From NCBI GenBank assembly GCA_014377675.1, contig JACMPD010000206.1, positions 1-36,032 of the forward strand: a stretch of DNA of 36,032 nt, read 5' to 3'. The stretch's first letter is position 1. Each line of letters opens with the position of its first letter. Both the position numbers and the translations under genes were made by a program. This document shows, in pieces, positions 16,423 through 25,141 of the stretch. The stretch is from Taibaiella sp. GTDB taxonomy: Bacteria; Bacteroidota; Bacteroidia; Chitinophagales; Chitinophagaceae. Below the pieces are notes generated by a model. That model did not search any database and was not told the DNA's origin. It saw only the letters and a list, made by a program, of their open reading frames with translations.

Positions 16423-17430
16423 TTACAAATACTTTTCCAGTGCGTCTTTTATCAAATAAAGGGGAGAAGCCACGGCATTAATATATTGAAAATTTCCCTC
16501 CCGGTCATTCTTTATAGAAAGCTGAATGCCACTGGCTTCACTCTGTATGGCATTGGCCACGTACCTGCCATGTAGGGCGTCATACATTACATAGGGCGCG
16601 CCCGAAGAGCCAAACCTGAAGTATCCCTTTATAAGATACCGAAGCCCCTCAAATATATAATTGCCGCCTATCTCATCAGGAAAGGTGGTGAACTGATCCA
16701 TAATACCCTCCAGTTTGGCTTCATTGAGCAGGCGGCCGGCAGGGCTGTTGGGCGAGCTTTGCAGGCAGTGCAGGCTGCCGGGGTCGTCTTCCAGAAACTC
16801 AAAATTGAGGTCAATTTCAGGTATCCGGGAAATTACATCCTGAGGGGCGTTTTTTATCCTGTACAGGGCAATATCTGCGCTGTAAAACGCTTCAATAAGC
16901 TCTACCTCAAGTAAGAACGTATATTTTTTCGCCTCGGGCTCAAATATAACCTTGTGCGGCGGAATGCCCAAAGTAAGGGAGGGATTATTATAAAAACTGT
17001 TATCCCTGAACTGCACCACCACATGCGGGTTACAGATTCCTTTTTCCGCCAGTGTTACCCAGCGCGTGTCAAATCGCTTTTGCTTCAAAATAGCTGTTAT
17101 GCCCTGTATAGCGGCAGCATCAGCATGGTTAATGTACATTTTGCGTGTATAGTCATCAGTAAAATAATGCTGATCCATAAACACCTTTTGAGAACCGTCC
17201 AGTTTATATAATATCTCTTTTTGATACATAGCCTCATCAATAGACTTTATATAGCCCGCCTGCATCCGCAGGTTGTGCGCCACGCTCAGGAAGTATCCGT
17301 TGCCTATATGAAAGGCACATATGTTATTTTCAAAAGTCCGTTTTTGTGGTTCATCAGCATTGTATAGCCACATTATACGGTGCAGGGGCGAGGTTTGCTC
17401 ATCAATTAACTGGCGCTTTGATGTAATCAT
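16423..17430 (-). CDS. Trypsin-fold serine protease-like protein, no signal peptide
   Basis: 335 residues from the ATG at 17430. A chymotrypsin-type triad is readable in order: His in FHIGNGYFLSVAHNL (H52), Asp in FYSADIALYRI (D186), Ser in FGSSGAPYV (S276, matching GxSGxP). The spacing is wider than in trypsin, with an insert of about 80 residues between His and Asp. There is no signal peptide, lipobox or membrane segment, so it is probably cytoplasmic, which is unusual for this fold outside HtrA/Deg proteins; there is no PDZ domain. It stands alone between the T9SS relic and ribF (89-bp gap). Substrate and role are unknown; a regulated intracellular protease is one possibility, a non-catalytic relative another. 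Confidence 0.75.
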   Translation of the reverse strand: MITSKRQLIDEQTSPLHRIMWLYNADEPQKRTFENNICAFHIGNGYFLSVAHNLRMQAGYIKSIDEAMYQKEILYKLDGSQKVFMDQHYFTDDYTRKMYINHADAAAIQGITAILKQKRFDTRWVTLAEKGICNPHVVVQFRDNSFYNNPSLTLGIPPHKVIFEPEAKKYTFLLEVELIEAFYSADIALYRIKNAPQDVISRIPEIDLNFEFLEDDPGSLHCLQSSPNSPAGRLLNEAKLEGIMDQFTTFPDEIGGNYIFEGLRYLIKGYFRFGSSGAPYVMYDALHGRYVANAIQSEASGIQLSIKNDREGNFQYINAVASPLYLIKDALEKYL

Positions 17431-17519
17431 AATATTAGGCAGGTGATTTCAGGAACTAAATTAGCCTTTTCCGGCTACAATTAATCAGGCACTTCCCTGG
17501 AGCGATGTTAATATCTTTA

Positions 17520-18455
17520 TCAGGTCAGTTCGTGCAAAACCTTCAGCGAATCCTGCTTATCAGCATGAAGCTGACGCCTGAGGCTTTCCAGGGAATCAAA
17601 CTTCCGTTCATCCCTTAGCTTTTTTACAAAAGCGATTTCAATTTCATCGCCATAAATTTCCTGGTCAAAATCAAAAAGATTCGCTTCAATCTTCAGTTCT
17701 TTTTTATCAGTAACTGTAGGGTTGAAGCCAATGCTGAGCATACCGTTGTATAGCTGCGCATTGTGTATGGCCTGTATGGCATAGATGCCCATTGCCGGTA
17801 TTATCTGCTCTGCATCCAGCGGCTCCAGGTTTACGGTTGGGTAGCCTATGGTACGGCCCAGTTTGCGGCCGTGCACAACTGTACCCTTTACCGGATACTG
17901 CCTGCCCAGCATGTGCGCCACTTCCTCCATTCTGCCGTCTTTTATGGCTTTACGTATGCGGGTGGAGCTTACCGCCGCTTCATCTATCAATTGGGCTGGT
18001 ATCTCTATCAACTCATAGTTGTGCTTTTGCGCATAGTGCTTCAGCGTATCAATATTACCCAGCCTGTCATGCCCGAAACGATGATCATAACCCAGTACTA
18101 TGCTTTTGGGGTGTATTAAATTCACCAATATTTTTTCTATATAGTCTTTAACCGAGCAGTTCGCGAACTCCCGTGTAAATGGTATCACCACCACATGCGC
18201 TATGCCTGCCTCTTGTATCAACTGTAGCTTTTGGGCCAGCGGTGTTATAATGCCCAGTGGCTGATGCGGGAAAAGCAGTTTTCGCGGGTGCGGGTCAAAG
18301 GTGATCAGTACACTCTCCCCGCCTGCGGCAGCGGCATGGGCGGCCACTTCGTTCAATATTGCCTTGTGTCCTTTGTGTACGCCATCAAAAGTGCCTACCG
18401 TAAGCACGGCATCATGGAAACGGGGGAGACTATGTAAGTTATGATATACAGCCAT
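17520..18455 (-). CDS. ribF: Bifunctional riboflavin kinase / FAD synthetase
   Basis: Converts riboflavin to FMN and then FAD, using ATP, in the cytoplasm. 311 residues, the normal length. The N-terminal nucleotidyltransferase domain shows LTVGTFDGVHKGHKAIL (HxGH at 27-30), GYDHRFGHDRLGN and SSTRIRKAI. The C-terminal flavokinase domain shows GRTIGYPTVNLEPL and EANLFDFDQEIYG. Single gene on the minus strand with no visible riboswitch in its short 5' region. Confidence 0.96.
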   Translation of the reverse strand: MAVYHNLHSLPRFHDAVLTVGTFDGVHKGHKAILNEVAAHAAAAGGESVLITFDPHPRKLLFPHQPLGIITPLAQKLQLIQEAGIAHVVVIPFTREFANCSVKDYIEKILVNLIHPKSIVLGYDHRFGHDRLGNIDTLKHYAQKHNYELIEIPAQLIDEAAVSSTRIRKAIKDGRMEEVAHMLGRQYPVKGTVVHGRKLGRTIGYPTVNLEPLDAEQIIPAMGIYAIQAIHNAQLYNGMLSIGFNPTVTDKKELKIEANLFDFDQEIYGDEIEIAFVKKLRDERKFDSLESLRRQLHADKQDSLKVLHELT

Positions 18456-18519
18456 TATCAGCGGTGTAAAGGTATACCAAAAAACAAAAAGTATCCTATA
18501 TTTTCAACTGCCCTGTTAA

Positions 18520-19149
18520 CTACTTATATATCCCTTTAGCCCATGTAACACAAGGCCCTACCCACTCCGGCAGCGGCTTGTAGAGATAGCCGTGCTTTCT
18601 GCCGGTTTGCAGCTTTATCTCCTTAAAGTTGGGTACGTTAAGCTTTGATCTTTTCTTCCATGTAAGGCAACTTCCCGCCATATCGTCGGTGGCTTCATAT
18701 ATTGATAATATGTTGCCGCAAAAACTCACATCGCCCATACTGCCGGGGCTTTCATTGCAGGCGCTCATAAATACATAGTTTACGGCGCTGTTGTGCACAT
18801 AGGTGGCCACGTACATGGCTATGGCAGCGCCTTTTGATGCGCCTGTTACGGTTATGTTTCCGGGCTTTACTCCTTTAGTCAGCAGGCTGTCCACCTGCCC
18901 GGCCACTTTACGGGCGTATAATTTCACATCGGTATTAGCGGGGCGGCATTCCGAAATAACGGTGAATTGTTCATTTCTGAAAGCGTTTATGATACTATCA
19001 TATTCGTAAGCACCAAACCCCCTCGATTTATCCACTGCATTCCTGCCCTGATACTCTACAATAGCACCATGCAGGTAAAAAACGTATCGCTGGCCGAATA
19101 AATTAACGGCACCCGTACATAGCAACAATAAAAAGAAAACAGGTTTCAT
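18520..19149 (-). CDS. Exported alpha/beta-hydrolase-like protein
   Basis: The ATG at 19149 begins a signal peptide, MKPVFFLLLLCTGAVNLFGQ, giving 209 residues; the track start at 19224 would overlap the divergent gene and is less likely. Hydrolase marks are the strand and oxyanion region YVFYLHGAIVE and the nucleophile elbow TVTGASKGAAIAMYVA (Gly-x-Ser-x-Gly form GASKG). A late His (GRKHGYLY) could complete a triad. It is short for the fold, so the cap is minimal. Secreted or periplasmic; substrate unknown. Its start region is divergent from the FMN reductase (75-bp gap). Confidence 0.75.
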   Translation of the reverse strand: MKPVFFLLLLCTGAVNLFGQRYVFYLHGAIVEYQGRNAVDKSRGFGAYEYDSIINAFRNEQFTVISECRPANTDVKLYARKVAGQVDSLLTKGVKPGNITVTGASKGAAIAMYVATYVHNSAVNYVFMSACNESPGSMGDVSFCGNILSIYEATDDMAGSCLTWKKRSKLNVPNFKEIKLQTGRKHGYLYKPLPEWVGPCVTWAKGIYK

Positions 19150-19223
19150 CATAACTACAATAAAGGTAATGAAAAGGAATGTATAGTCAACAATCGGGAA
19201 ATCATAATAACTTCGTTCCCGCA

Positions 19224-19763
19224 ATGAAACCTACCATCTTAGCCATACCGGGCAGTCTCAGGGCCAGGTCTTCAAACCACGCTGTTATAGCCACAGCTAT
19301 AGCGCTGGCAGGGGACCGCGCTGATTTTATAGTTTATGAGGGGCTTGGCAAGCTGCCGCATTTTGATGACAGCAGCCAGCCAGCTGAAACGGTAGTTGCG
19401 TTCCGCAAACTGATAGCCGATACAGATGGCGTGCTCATCTGCTCGCCCGAATATGCCTTTGGTGTTCCGGGCTCCCTCAAAAACGCATTGGACTGGACGG
19501 TGTCTTCCGGTGAGTTCATCAACAAACCGGTCGCGCTCATTACCGCCGCTACAGGTGGCGATAAAGCCCACGCCTCACTACAACTTACCCTCAGGGTTAT
19601 TTCCACAGATCTACCGGAGCAATGTACATTATTGCTTTCCTACATAAGGTCAAAAATGAATGCAGCCGGCGAGATATGCGACGAGCAAACACTTAATGAA
19701 ATAAACCAAACTGTAAACGCATTACTGGCGTTAATAAAAACAAAACAAAAATCTGATTTATGA
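19224..19763 (+). CDS. NADPH-dependent FMN reductase / flavodoxin-like quinone reductase
   Basis: The ATG at 19224 gives 179 residues and begins directly with the FMN-binding loop ILAIPGSLRARSSNHAV; the track's ATG at 19179 would extend into the promoter region. Other marks are CSPEYAFGVPGSLKNALDWT, the FMN-contacting segment typical of this family (ChrR, YieF, SsuE-like), and the helix after it. These cytoplasmic enzymes reduce FMN, quinones or azo/chromate compounds; the natural substrate here is unknown. Its last 4 bases (ATGA) overlap the start of the next gene, so the two are translationally coupled. Confidence 0.9.
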   Translation: MKPTILAIPGSLRARSSNHAVIATAIALAGDRADFIVYEGLGKLPHFDDSSQPAETVVAFRKLIADTDGVLICSPEYAFGVPGSLKNALDWTVSSGEFINKPVALITAATGGDKAHASLQLTLRVISTDLPEQCTLLLSYIRSKMNAAGEICDEQTLNEINQTVNALLALIKTKQKSDL

Positions 19764-20851
19764 TTTGGTCTGTCCGTTTCCTGCTTACCGTGGGTTGTTA
19801 TTTGCTGTGCCTGCAGCCTTGTGCAGGAACGCCCGTTAAAATAGGCGCGAGAAGCGCAGCTATTGAATATGAGGGAAGGGTTAACTTTACTGGTTCCGCT
19901 GCGCAATTCACCTGGCCCGGCACATCAGCCACCATACGTTTTAAAGGCACGGAGTTGAAGGCGTGGCTGAGCGATGAAAAGGGCGAAAATTACTACTACG
20001 TGATAATTGATGGCAAACCCATCCAAAAAATACACCCTGTTACCGCACTGCAACTTTACACGCTCGCTACCCATCTGAAAAATGAAAAACATGTGGCGCA
20101 GTTGTTCAAGCTCACGGAAAGTAAGTGGGGCAAAACCTGGTTTTATGGCTTTGAATTGCCGGCAAAGACGCCTGTTATAATGGGCACACCTGGCAATCCT
20201 CATCAGCATCGTATTGAATTTTATGGCAATTCCATTACCGCCGGGTATAGTGTAGATGATAGCGCCGGTGATTCCGGTGCCGCCGAATTTGAGAACAACT
20301 ATTATTCCTATGCGGCCATAATCGCGCGCCACTACTACAATGCCCGCTACACCTGCGTAGCCAAAAGCGGCATAGGGCTCATGCTCAGTTGGTTCCCGCT
20401 TATAATGCCGGATATGTATGACAGGGCCGAGGAGACTGATTCAGTAAATAAATGGAACTTTGAGGAGCACAAACCCGGCATTGTGGTCATAGATCTGATG
20501 CAAAACGATTCCTGGCTCGTAAATAAAAAAGATCACGCGCAATTCAAAGCACGGTTTGGCAGCACGCCGCCAGAGGGCGAGTTTATTATCAATGCATACA
20601 AAAATTTCATTGCGAACATCAGGAAAAAATATCCCGCCGCATCCATCATCTGCACCCTCGGCAGTATGGACGCTACAAAGGACACCACCTGGCAGAGCTA
20701 TATATTAAAAGCGGTGCAACAATGCAATGATAGAAATATGTACACCCATTTTTTAAAATATAAAAACACGCCCGGCCACCCAAAAAGAAAAGAGCAGCAG
20801 GATATGGCCAACAGCCTGATTGAATTTATAGATAATCATATCGATTGGTAA
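19760..20851 (+). CDS. Exported CE2-type carbohydrate esterase (SGNH hydrolase)
   Basis: 363 residues. Signal peptide at 1-22. A beta-sandwich domain (about 25-145, with RVNFTGSAAQFTWPGTS and IRFKGTELKAWL) precedes an SGNH hydrolase domain opening at IEFYGNSITAGY, nucleophile Ser158. Late in the protein, NTPGHPKRKEQQDMA supplies the catalytic His (H340). This jelly-roll plus SGNH order is that of carbohydrate esterase family 2, which removes acetyl groups from xylan or other polysaccharides. The Asn of the usual GxND block appears as MQNDSW. Secreted or periplasmic. Overlaps the FMN reductase by 4 bp; the pairing is functionally unexplained. Confidence 0.85.
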   Translation: MIWSVRFLLTVGCYLLCLQPCAGTPVKIGARSAAIEYEGRVNFTGSAAQFTWPGTSATIRFKGTELKAWLSDEKGENYYYVIIDGKPIQKIHPVTALQLYTLATHLKNEKHVAQLFKLTESKWGKTWFYGFELPAKTPVIMGTPGNPHQHRIEFYGNSITAGYSVDDSAGDSGAAEFENNYYSYAAIIARHYYNARYTCVAKSGIGLMLSWFPLIMPDMYDRAEETDSVNKWNFEEHKPGIVVIDLMQNDSWLVNKKDHAQFKARFGSTPPEGEFIINAYKNFIANIRKKYPAASIICTLGSMDATKDTTWQSYILKAVQQCNDRNMYTHFLKYKNTPGHPKRKEQQDMANSLIEFIDNHIDW

Positions 20852-21018
20852 CTATTGCAAAAAAGCACTATGCCCGCCCTCCGGCTCTGCGTTGGCTGCC
20901 GCGTATCCATCAGAAAATGCTGGGAGTTACCCCCTGACGGGTGATTTCCGAAATACGTGTGATAATTTTTAGGAGGACTAGTGGTTGGTTAATCTATCGT
21001 TAAAAGCCGATGCTGTAT

Positions 21019-21049
21019 TGGTTAAAATGAATTATATCCTTATCTTTGT
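21019..21049 (+). promoter_or_regulatory. Promoter of the L,D-transpeptidase-like gene
   Basis: TTG at 21019-21021 and TATCTTTG at 21042-21049 with a 20-nt spacer, a full match to the Bacteroidota TTG/TAnnTTTG pattern, about 55 bp before the ATG at 21105. The rest of the 20852-21104 gap holds no other recognisable element. Confidence 0.6.
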
Positions 21050-21104
21050 TCCTCTACACACACCGTCTATCTCCTTTTTATTGTTCACGAAATTAAATAA
21101 ATAA

Positions 21105-21959
21105 ATGAAGAAACTATTTGTGTGTTTCAGTGTGTACTTCTTTATAGCGTTTTCTTATAAGGTAGTATCGGCTGACGAAGTATCTCCTGTCTTGTACAAG
21201 AATCAGGTTTCGGCATATATCGACGCTGTTTACAAACAAATAGATTTTAGTAATTGTGAGCGTCTTTCTTATGACGTATTTTCAAAAGCACTAACCGGTT
21301 ACTTAAATCTTCGCAATGCCGATAAGCTGAACATGGACAAAGAAGTATTGTCGATATGCGACTTTAACCTGCCGTCTACTGAAAACCGGCTGTGGGTAAT
21401 AGACCTTACCACCTGCAAAGTATTATTTAATACCTATGTAGCGCACGGGCAGGGATCAGGCGAAGCATGTGCAGTAAAATTTTCAAATACCGAAAATTCG
21501 CATCAGAGTAGCCTGGGCTTCTATGTAACCGGTGACACTTATAACGGAGACCACGGCATATCGCTCCGCCTTAATGGTATGGACTTCGGCTACAATAATT
21601 CGGCTTTAGAGCGCGGTATAGTCGTACACGGCGCAGACTATGTGTGTGAAAAATTTATATCATGCAACGAAAAGCTCGGCCGCAGCTGGGGTTGCCCCGC
21701 CATCAGCAATGAGTTAAAGAAACCTATTATTGATGCGATAGCAAATGGTACTTGCCTATTTATCTATCATGAAGACGCCGGTTATAAGAAAAACGCATAT
21801 TGGATGAATAAAAAGATAGAACGCATACCGGGTAATGGCATATATGCTGATTTTACTTTACCCACAGCACCTAAAAGCAAGTCAAACAAGGTTATATATC
21901 AATATATGCATGGTAATACCATAGATAGCATTGTAACCGGTGCAAATACAGGGAAATAA
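21105..21959 (+). CDS. Exported YkuD_2-type L,D-transpeptidase catalytic domain protein
   Basis: 284 residues. The N-terminus MKKLFVCFSVYFFIAFSYKVVSADE is a signal peptide. The second half matches the YkuD_2 family: LWVIDLTTCKVLFNTYVAHGQGSG, LGFYVTGDTYNGDHG, GIVVHGADY (His175), and SWGCPAI with the catalytic Cys (C197). Such proteins are thought to cross-link or attach proteins to peptidoglycan in the periplasm; the Bacteroidota subgroup is little studied. A Lys/Asn-rich tail follows. Its own promoter lies upstream and a palindrome immediately downstream. Confidence 0.9.
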   Translation: MKKLFVCFSVYFFIAFSYKVVSADEVSPVLYKNQVSAYIDAVYKQIDFSNCERLSYDVFSKALTGYLNLRNADKLNMDKEVLSICDFNLPSTENRLWVIDLTTCKVLFNTYVAHGQGSGEACAVKFSNTENSHQSSLGFYVTGDTYNGDHGISLRLNGMDFGYNNSALERGIVVHGADYVCEKFISCNEKLGRSWGCPAISNELKKPIIDAIANGTCLFIYHEDAGYKKNAYWMNKKIERIPGNGIYADFTLPTAPKSKSNKVIYQYMHGNTIDSIVTGANTGK

Positions 21960-21964
21960 TATTT

Positions 21965-21984
21965 TTAAATTATATATAATTTAA
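21965..21984. other. Perfect 20-bp AT palindrome after the L,D-transpeptidase gene
   Basis: TTAAATTATATATAATTTAA is an exact self-complement starting 5 bp after the stop codon. A second imperfect hairpin (CCACCACG...CGTGGCGG, one mismatch) follows within 25 bp. Neither has a T-tract, so termination is possible but not shown; a protein-binding site is an alternative. Confidence 0.45.
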
Positions 21985-22083
21985 CCACCACGAACCATGC
22001 GTGGCGGTCTCGTTTCCACGCTGAAGTGCCCCCAATTTTTTACTGTGCGCCGTTAATTTACCGATACCGTTCGGGAAACATAT

Positions 22084-22091
22084 TATCTTTG
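22084..22091 (+). promoter_or_regulatory. Candidate -7 element upstream of the SDR operon
   Basis: TATCTTTG matches TAnnTTTG, 25 bp before the ATG at 22117. No good TTG is seen at the expected -33 distance, so the assignment rests on the -7 element only. Confidence 0.35.
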
Positions 22092-22116
22092 CCATGGCTT
22101 AACATGCTTTAGGGAA

Positions 22117-22893
22117 ATGAACAAGACAATATTAGTGACGGGGGCGACATCGGGTTTTGGAAGGGCTATTGCGGTACGGTTTGCGCAAAACGGCTATACC
22201 GTTTGTGTGGCGGGTCGCAGGGAAAACAGGCTGGCCGAGCTGAAAGCGGAACTTGAACAGGCATATAACGCGAAAGTAATTACGCTCGCTTTTGACATAA
22301 CAGACAGGAAACAGGTGGAAACAGCCATCAATCACCTGAAAACGCAGGTAGACCGCATTGATATCCTGGTGAATAATGCCGGCCTGGCCGCCGGGCTCAG
22401 TTCAATAGAGGACGGAGATATTGATGATTGGGAAATAATGATAGATACTAACATTAAGGGTTTACTCTATATTACCCGTATGGTAGCCCCAATAATGACC
22501 AGCCAGGCTTCGGGCCATATCTTTAATATAGGCTCCACCGCAGCAAAAACAGTCTACAAAAACGGCAATGTGTACTGCGCTACAAAATTCGCCGTTGACG
22601 CACTCAACCAGGCTATGAGAATAGACCTGCTGAATTATGGCATCAAGGTCACCGGCATCCATCCCGGCATGGCAGAAACTGAATTTTCTCTCGTCAGGTT
22701 TAAGGGCGATGAAGATCGCGCCAAAAATGTATATGCAGAATTTAAACCGATTCTCGCTGAAGACATAGCAGATATCACCTGGTATTGCGCTACCCTTCCC
22801 GCGCACCTTTGCATTAATGACCTTACGGTCACCTGCCTTACACAGGCCACAAGCCTCTACTCTATTAAGGAGGCGGACAGGATTAAAAAATAA
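22117..22893 (+). CDS. SDR-family oxidoreductase (YdfG-like)
   Basis: 258 residues, cytoplasmic. A classical short-chain dehydrogenase: cofactor loop TGATSGFG (8-15), basic residues after strand 2 (AGRREN, favouring NADPH), the NNAGLAAG block, Ser in FNIGSTA (S140) and YCATK (Y153, K157). It resembles YdfG-type serine/3-hydroxy acid dehydrogenases, but substrate cannot be read. An AGGGAA stretch precedes the ATG. It leads a closely spaced run (38 bp to the thioesterase). Confidence 0.92.
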   Translation: MNKTILVTGATSGFGRAIAVRFAQNGYTVCVAGRRENRLAELKAELEQAYNAKVITLAFDITDRKQVETAINHLKTQVDRIDILVNNAGLAAGLSSIEDGDIDDWEIMIDTNIKGLLYITRMVAPIMTSQASGHIFNIGSTAAKTVYKNGNVYCATKFAVDALNQAMRIDLLNYGIKVTGIHPGMAETEFSLVRFKGDEDRAKNVYAEFKPILAEDIADITWYCATLPAHLCINDLTVTCLTQATSLYSIKEADRIKK

Positions 22894-22931
22894 GCCCGGC
22901 CGCTTAACCCGACTACACCACAGACCAGACC

Positions 22932-23348
22932 ATGTTTACAGCAACCACCCACATAAGAGTAAGATATGGAGAAACCGACCAGATGGGGTATCTCTACTAC
23001 GGCAACTATGCACTCTACTACGAGGTGGGCAGGGCTGAAGCTATCCGGCAACTGGGGTTTACTTACCGGCAACTGGAAGAAATGGGTATAATGATGCCTG
23101 TCGCGGAGCTAAACGTACAATATTATCGTCCTGCGCTGTATGATGAGTTAATTACCGTAAAAACAATACTCAAGGAATTGCCGCAGTCATCAAAAATTCA
23201 GTTCCATACGGAGTTGTACAATGAAGAAGGCGTATTTTTAAACAAGGGCGTAACCACCCTGGTTTTCTTTGACCCGGTAGAAAAGAAAAAAGTGGAAATG
23301 CCCCCGGAATTGTTTGACCGGCTGAAGCCATTTTTTACGGTAGAATAA
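22932..23348 (+). CDS. Acyl-CoA thioesterase, 4HBT hotdog fold (YbgC-like)
   Basis: 138 residues. The opening RVRYGETDQMGYLYYGNYALYYE is the 4-hydroxybenzoyl-CoA thioesterase signature, with catalytic Asp16 in ETDQMG; the C-terminal half contains the GVTTLVFFDP strand. YbgC homologues hydrolyse short-chain acyl-CoAs or acyl-ACP and in proteobacteria associate with the Tol-Pal cluster, which is not present here. Substrate unknown. Sits in the cinA-aroK run. Confidence 0.9.
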   Translation: MFTATTHIRVRYGETDQMGYLYYGNYALYYEVGRAEAIRQLGFTYRQLEEMGIMMPVAELNVQYYRPALYDELITVKTILKELPQSSKIQFHTELYNEEGVFLNKGVTTLVFFDPVEKKKVEMPPELFDRLKPFFTVE

Positions 23349-23372
23349 ATACACCCGAAAACCGACTATACT

Positions 23373-24626
23373 ATGAATAATATACAGGCCGTAATAATAA
23401 CCATTGGAGATGAGTTGCTGATAGGCCAAACGATAGATACTAATTCAGCCTGGATAGCGCAACGACTTAATCACCTGGGCATAAACGTATTGCGCAGGGT
23501 GGCAGTTGGGGATACCCGTGAGGCCATTCTAAACGCGCTTGACGAAGAGTGGCTGAAAGCGTCGCTTATCATACTCACCGGCGGCTTGGGGCCAACTTCT
23601 GATGATATTACCAAACCATTGCTTTGTGAATACTTCGGCGGCACGCTAACGGTCAATGAAGAGGTAGCTGCACACCTGAAAGAGATTTTCGGCCGCCGCA
23701 ACCGGCCAATACTTGCCCGCAACATGAAGCAGGCCGAAGTGCCGGATAATTGCACGGTATTATTCAATAAATTGGGTACAGCGCCGGGTATGTGGTTTGA
23801 AAAAAATGGAAAGATCATTATATCACTTCCCGGTGTGCCGTTTGAGATGAAGCACATTATGGAGGTAGAAGCACTGCCGAGACTAAAACAACTGGCTGAA
23901 GGCGACGTCATTATTCACAGAACCGTTTTTACGGCCGGCGAAGGGGAAAGTTTTATAGCCGAAAGACTGATGCCTTTTGAAGCAGCCCTTCCGGAACATA
24001 TAAAAATTGCCTACCTGCCTGACAGCGGCTTCGTAAAAATTAGGCTTACAGGTAAGGGCGCTGAAGTTGCAGTACTTGAAGCAGAAATGATGAACCTGCA
24101 AAACCAGCTGGTGACCACACTCGGTGATATTGTAATTGCGAACGAAGATGTTACGCTTGAAAGCCTTCTTGGAACAACCATGCAGGGTAACGGCAAGACT
24201 TTTGGTTTTGCAGAAAGCTGTACAGGCGGCTATATTGGCCACCTGATAACACAGTTACCCGGGTCATCAACCTATTTCAAGGGCAGTATTGTGTCTTATG
24301 ACAACGAGGTAAAAGAAAATGTGCTGGGAGTAAAAAAAGAAACAATAGAACAGAAAGGCGCAGTAAGTGAAGAAACAGTCATTGAAATGGCGACCGGGGC
24401 CTTAAAAATATTAAACACCGACTACACCCTGGCCGTTAGTGGCGTATTAGGACCCGATGGCGGCACCGAACGCGTGAAAACAGGTACTGTATGGATGGCA
24501 GTAGCCAACAAAGACCGGGTGTTAACGAAAGTGCAACATTTCTTCTATGACCGGGAACGCAATAAAGAAATGGCAGCTAAAATGGGGATGCTGCTTTTAT
24601 GGAAGTTTATAAACGGTAAGCAGTGA
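23373..24626 (+). CDS. cinA: CinA-family protein (pyridine nucleotide repair/nicotinamide-nucleotide amidase)
   Basis: 417 residues with both usual domains. The N-terminal molybdopterin-binding-like domain has IGDELLIGQTIDTNS and ILTGGLGPTSDDITK (ADP-ribose pyrophosphatase domain in this family). The C-terminal domain (about 255-417) has FAESCTGGYIGHLITQLPGS and FKGSIVSYDNEVKENVLGV, the NMN deamidase domain. Known roles are recycling of NMN to NaMN and salvage of ADP-ribose; this would feed the NadE pathway. Its stop overlaps the aroK start (GTGA). Confidence 0.95.
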   Translation: MNNIQAVIITIGDELLIGQTIDTNSAWIAQRLNHLGINVLRRVAVGDTREAILNALDEEWLKASLIILTGGLGPTSDDITKPLLCEYFGGTLTVNEEVAAHLKEIFGRRNRPILARNMKQAEVPDNCTVLFNKLGTAPGMWFEKNGKIIISLPGVPFEMKHIMEVEALPRLKQLAEGDVIIHRTVFTAGEGESFIAERLMPFEAALPEHIKIAYLPDSGFVKIRLTGKGAEVAVLEAEMMNLQNQLVTTLGDIVIANEDVTLESLLGTTMQGNGKTFGFAESCTGGYIGHLITQLPGSSTYFKGSIVSYDNEVKENVLGVKKETIEQKGAVSEETVIEMATGALKILNTDYTLAVSGVLGPDGGTERVKTGTVWMAVANKDRVLTKVQHFFYDRERNKEMAAKMGMLLLWKFINGKQ

Positions 24627-25141
24627 GCCTGGTGTTCCTGATAGGGATGCCGGGCGCTGGCAAGTCGCACTGGGGCAGGTTGCTCTCCAGGCATCTTCAT
24701 GTACCCTATATTGATCTTGATCGTTATATTGTTTATTCGGAACGCTCATCTATCACCAGTCTTTTCAGCGATTATGGCGAAGAGTGGTTCAGGATAAAAG
24801 AAAGGGAACACCTCAGCCGGCTGGTAGCCGAAGCTAAGCCCGGAACCATAATAGCCTGCGGCGGCGGCACGCCCTGCTACCACAACAATATGGAGCTGAT
24901 GAATAATGCGGGCACTACCATATACCTGGAAGCACAAACGGAGCACTTGCTCTGTAACATGCGCAATACCATAGACATGCGCCCCCTGCTGCAGGACAAG
25001 GACGATGTACCTGCCCTGCTCGCTAATATGCTGGTTAAAAGGCGCGCCTATTATGAAATGGCGCATTATATTTTACAAACAGAAAACATTTCACTCGCTA
25101 CCTTTGAGCAAATTATAACAGCATGTATAAACCGGCAATAA
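24623..25141 (+). CDS. aroK: Shikimate kinase
   Basis: 172 residues, GTG start overlapping the cinA stop. Phosphorylates shikimate at O3 with ATP, the fifth step to chorismate, in the cytoplasm. Walker A is GMPGAGKSHWG (the usual GKST is GKSH here), followed by IDLDRYI (shikimate-binding Asp), a WFRIKEREHL helix, CGGGTPCYHN and the lid region MRPLLQDKDD. Normal length. Translationally coupled to cinA, and its 3' end overlaps the DUF423 gene by 19 bp. Confidence 0.94.
   Translation: MSLVFLIGMPGAGKSHWGRLLSRHLHVPYIDLDRYIVYSERSSITSLFSDYGEEWFRIKEREHLSRLVAEAKPGTIIACGGGTPCYHNNMELMNNAGTTIYLEAQTEHLLCNMRNTIDMRPLLQDKDDVPALLANMLVKRRAYYEMAHYILQTENISLATFEQIITACINRQ

Noticed and set aside
20852-21104. Possible small gene in the 250-bp gap before the L,D-transpeptidase gene
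   Set aside because: No open frame with a plausible start beyond a few codons; only a promoter is supported.
23471-23911. 146-residue minus-strand ORF opposite cinA
   Set aside because: Antisense to a well-supported gene and without a family match.
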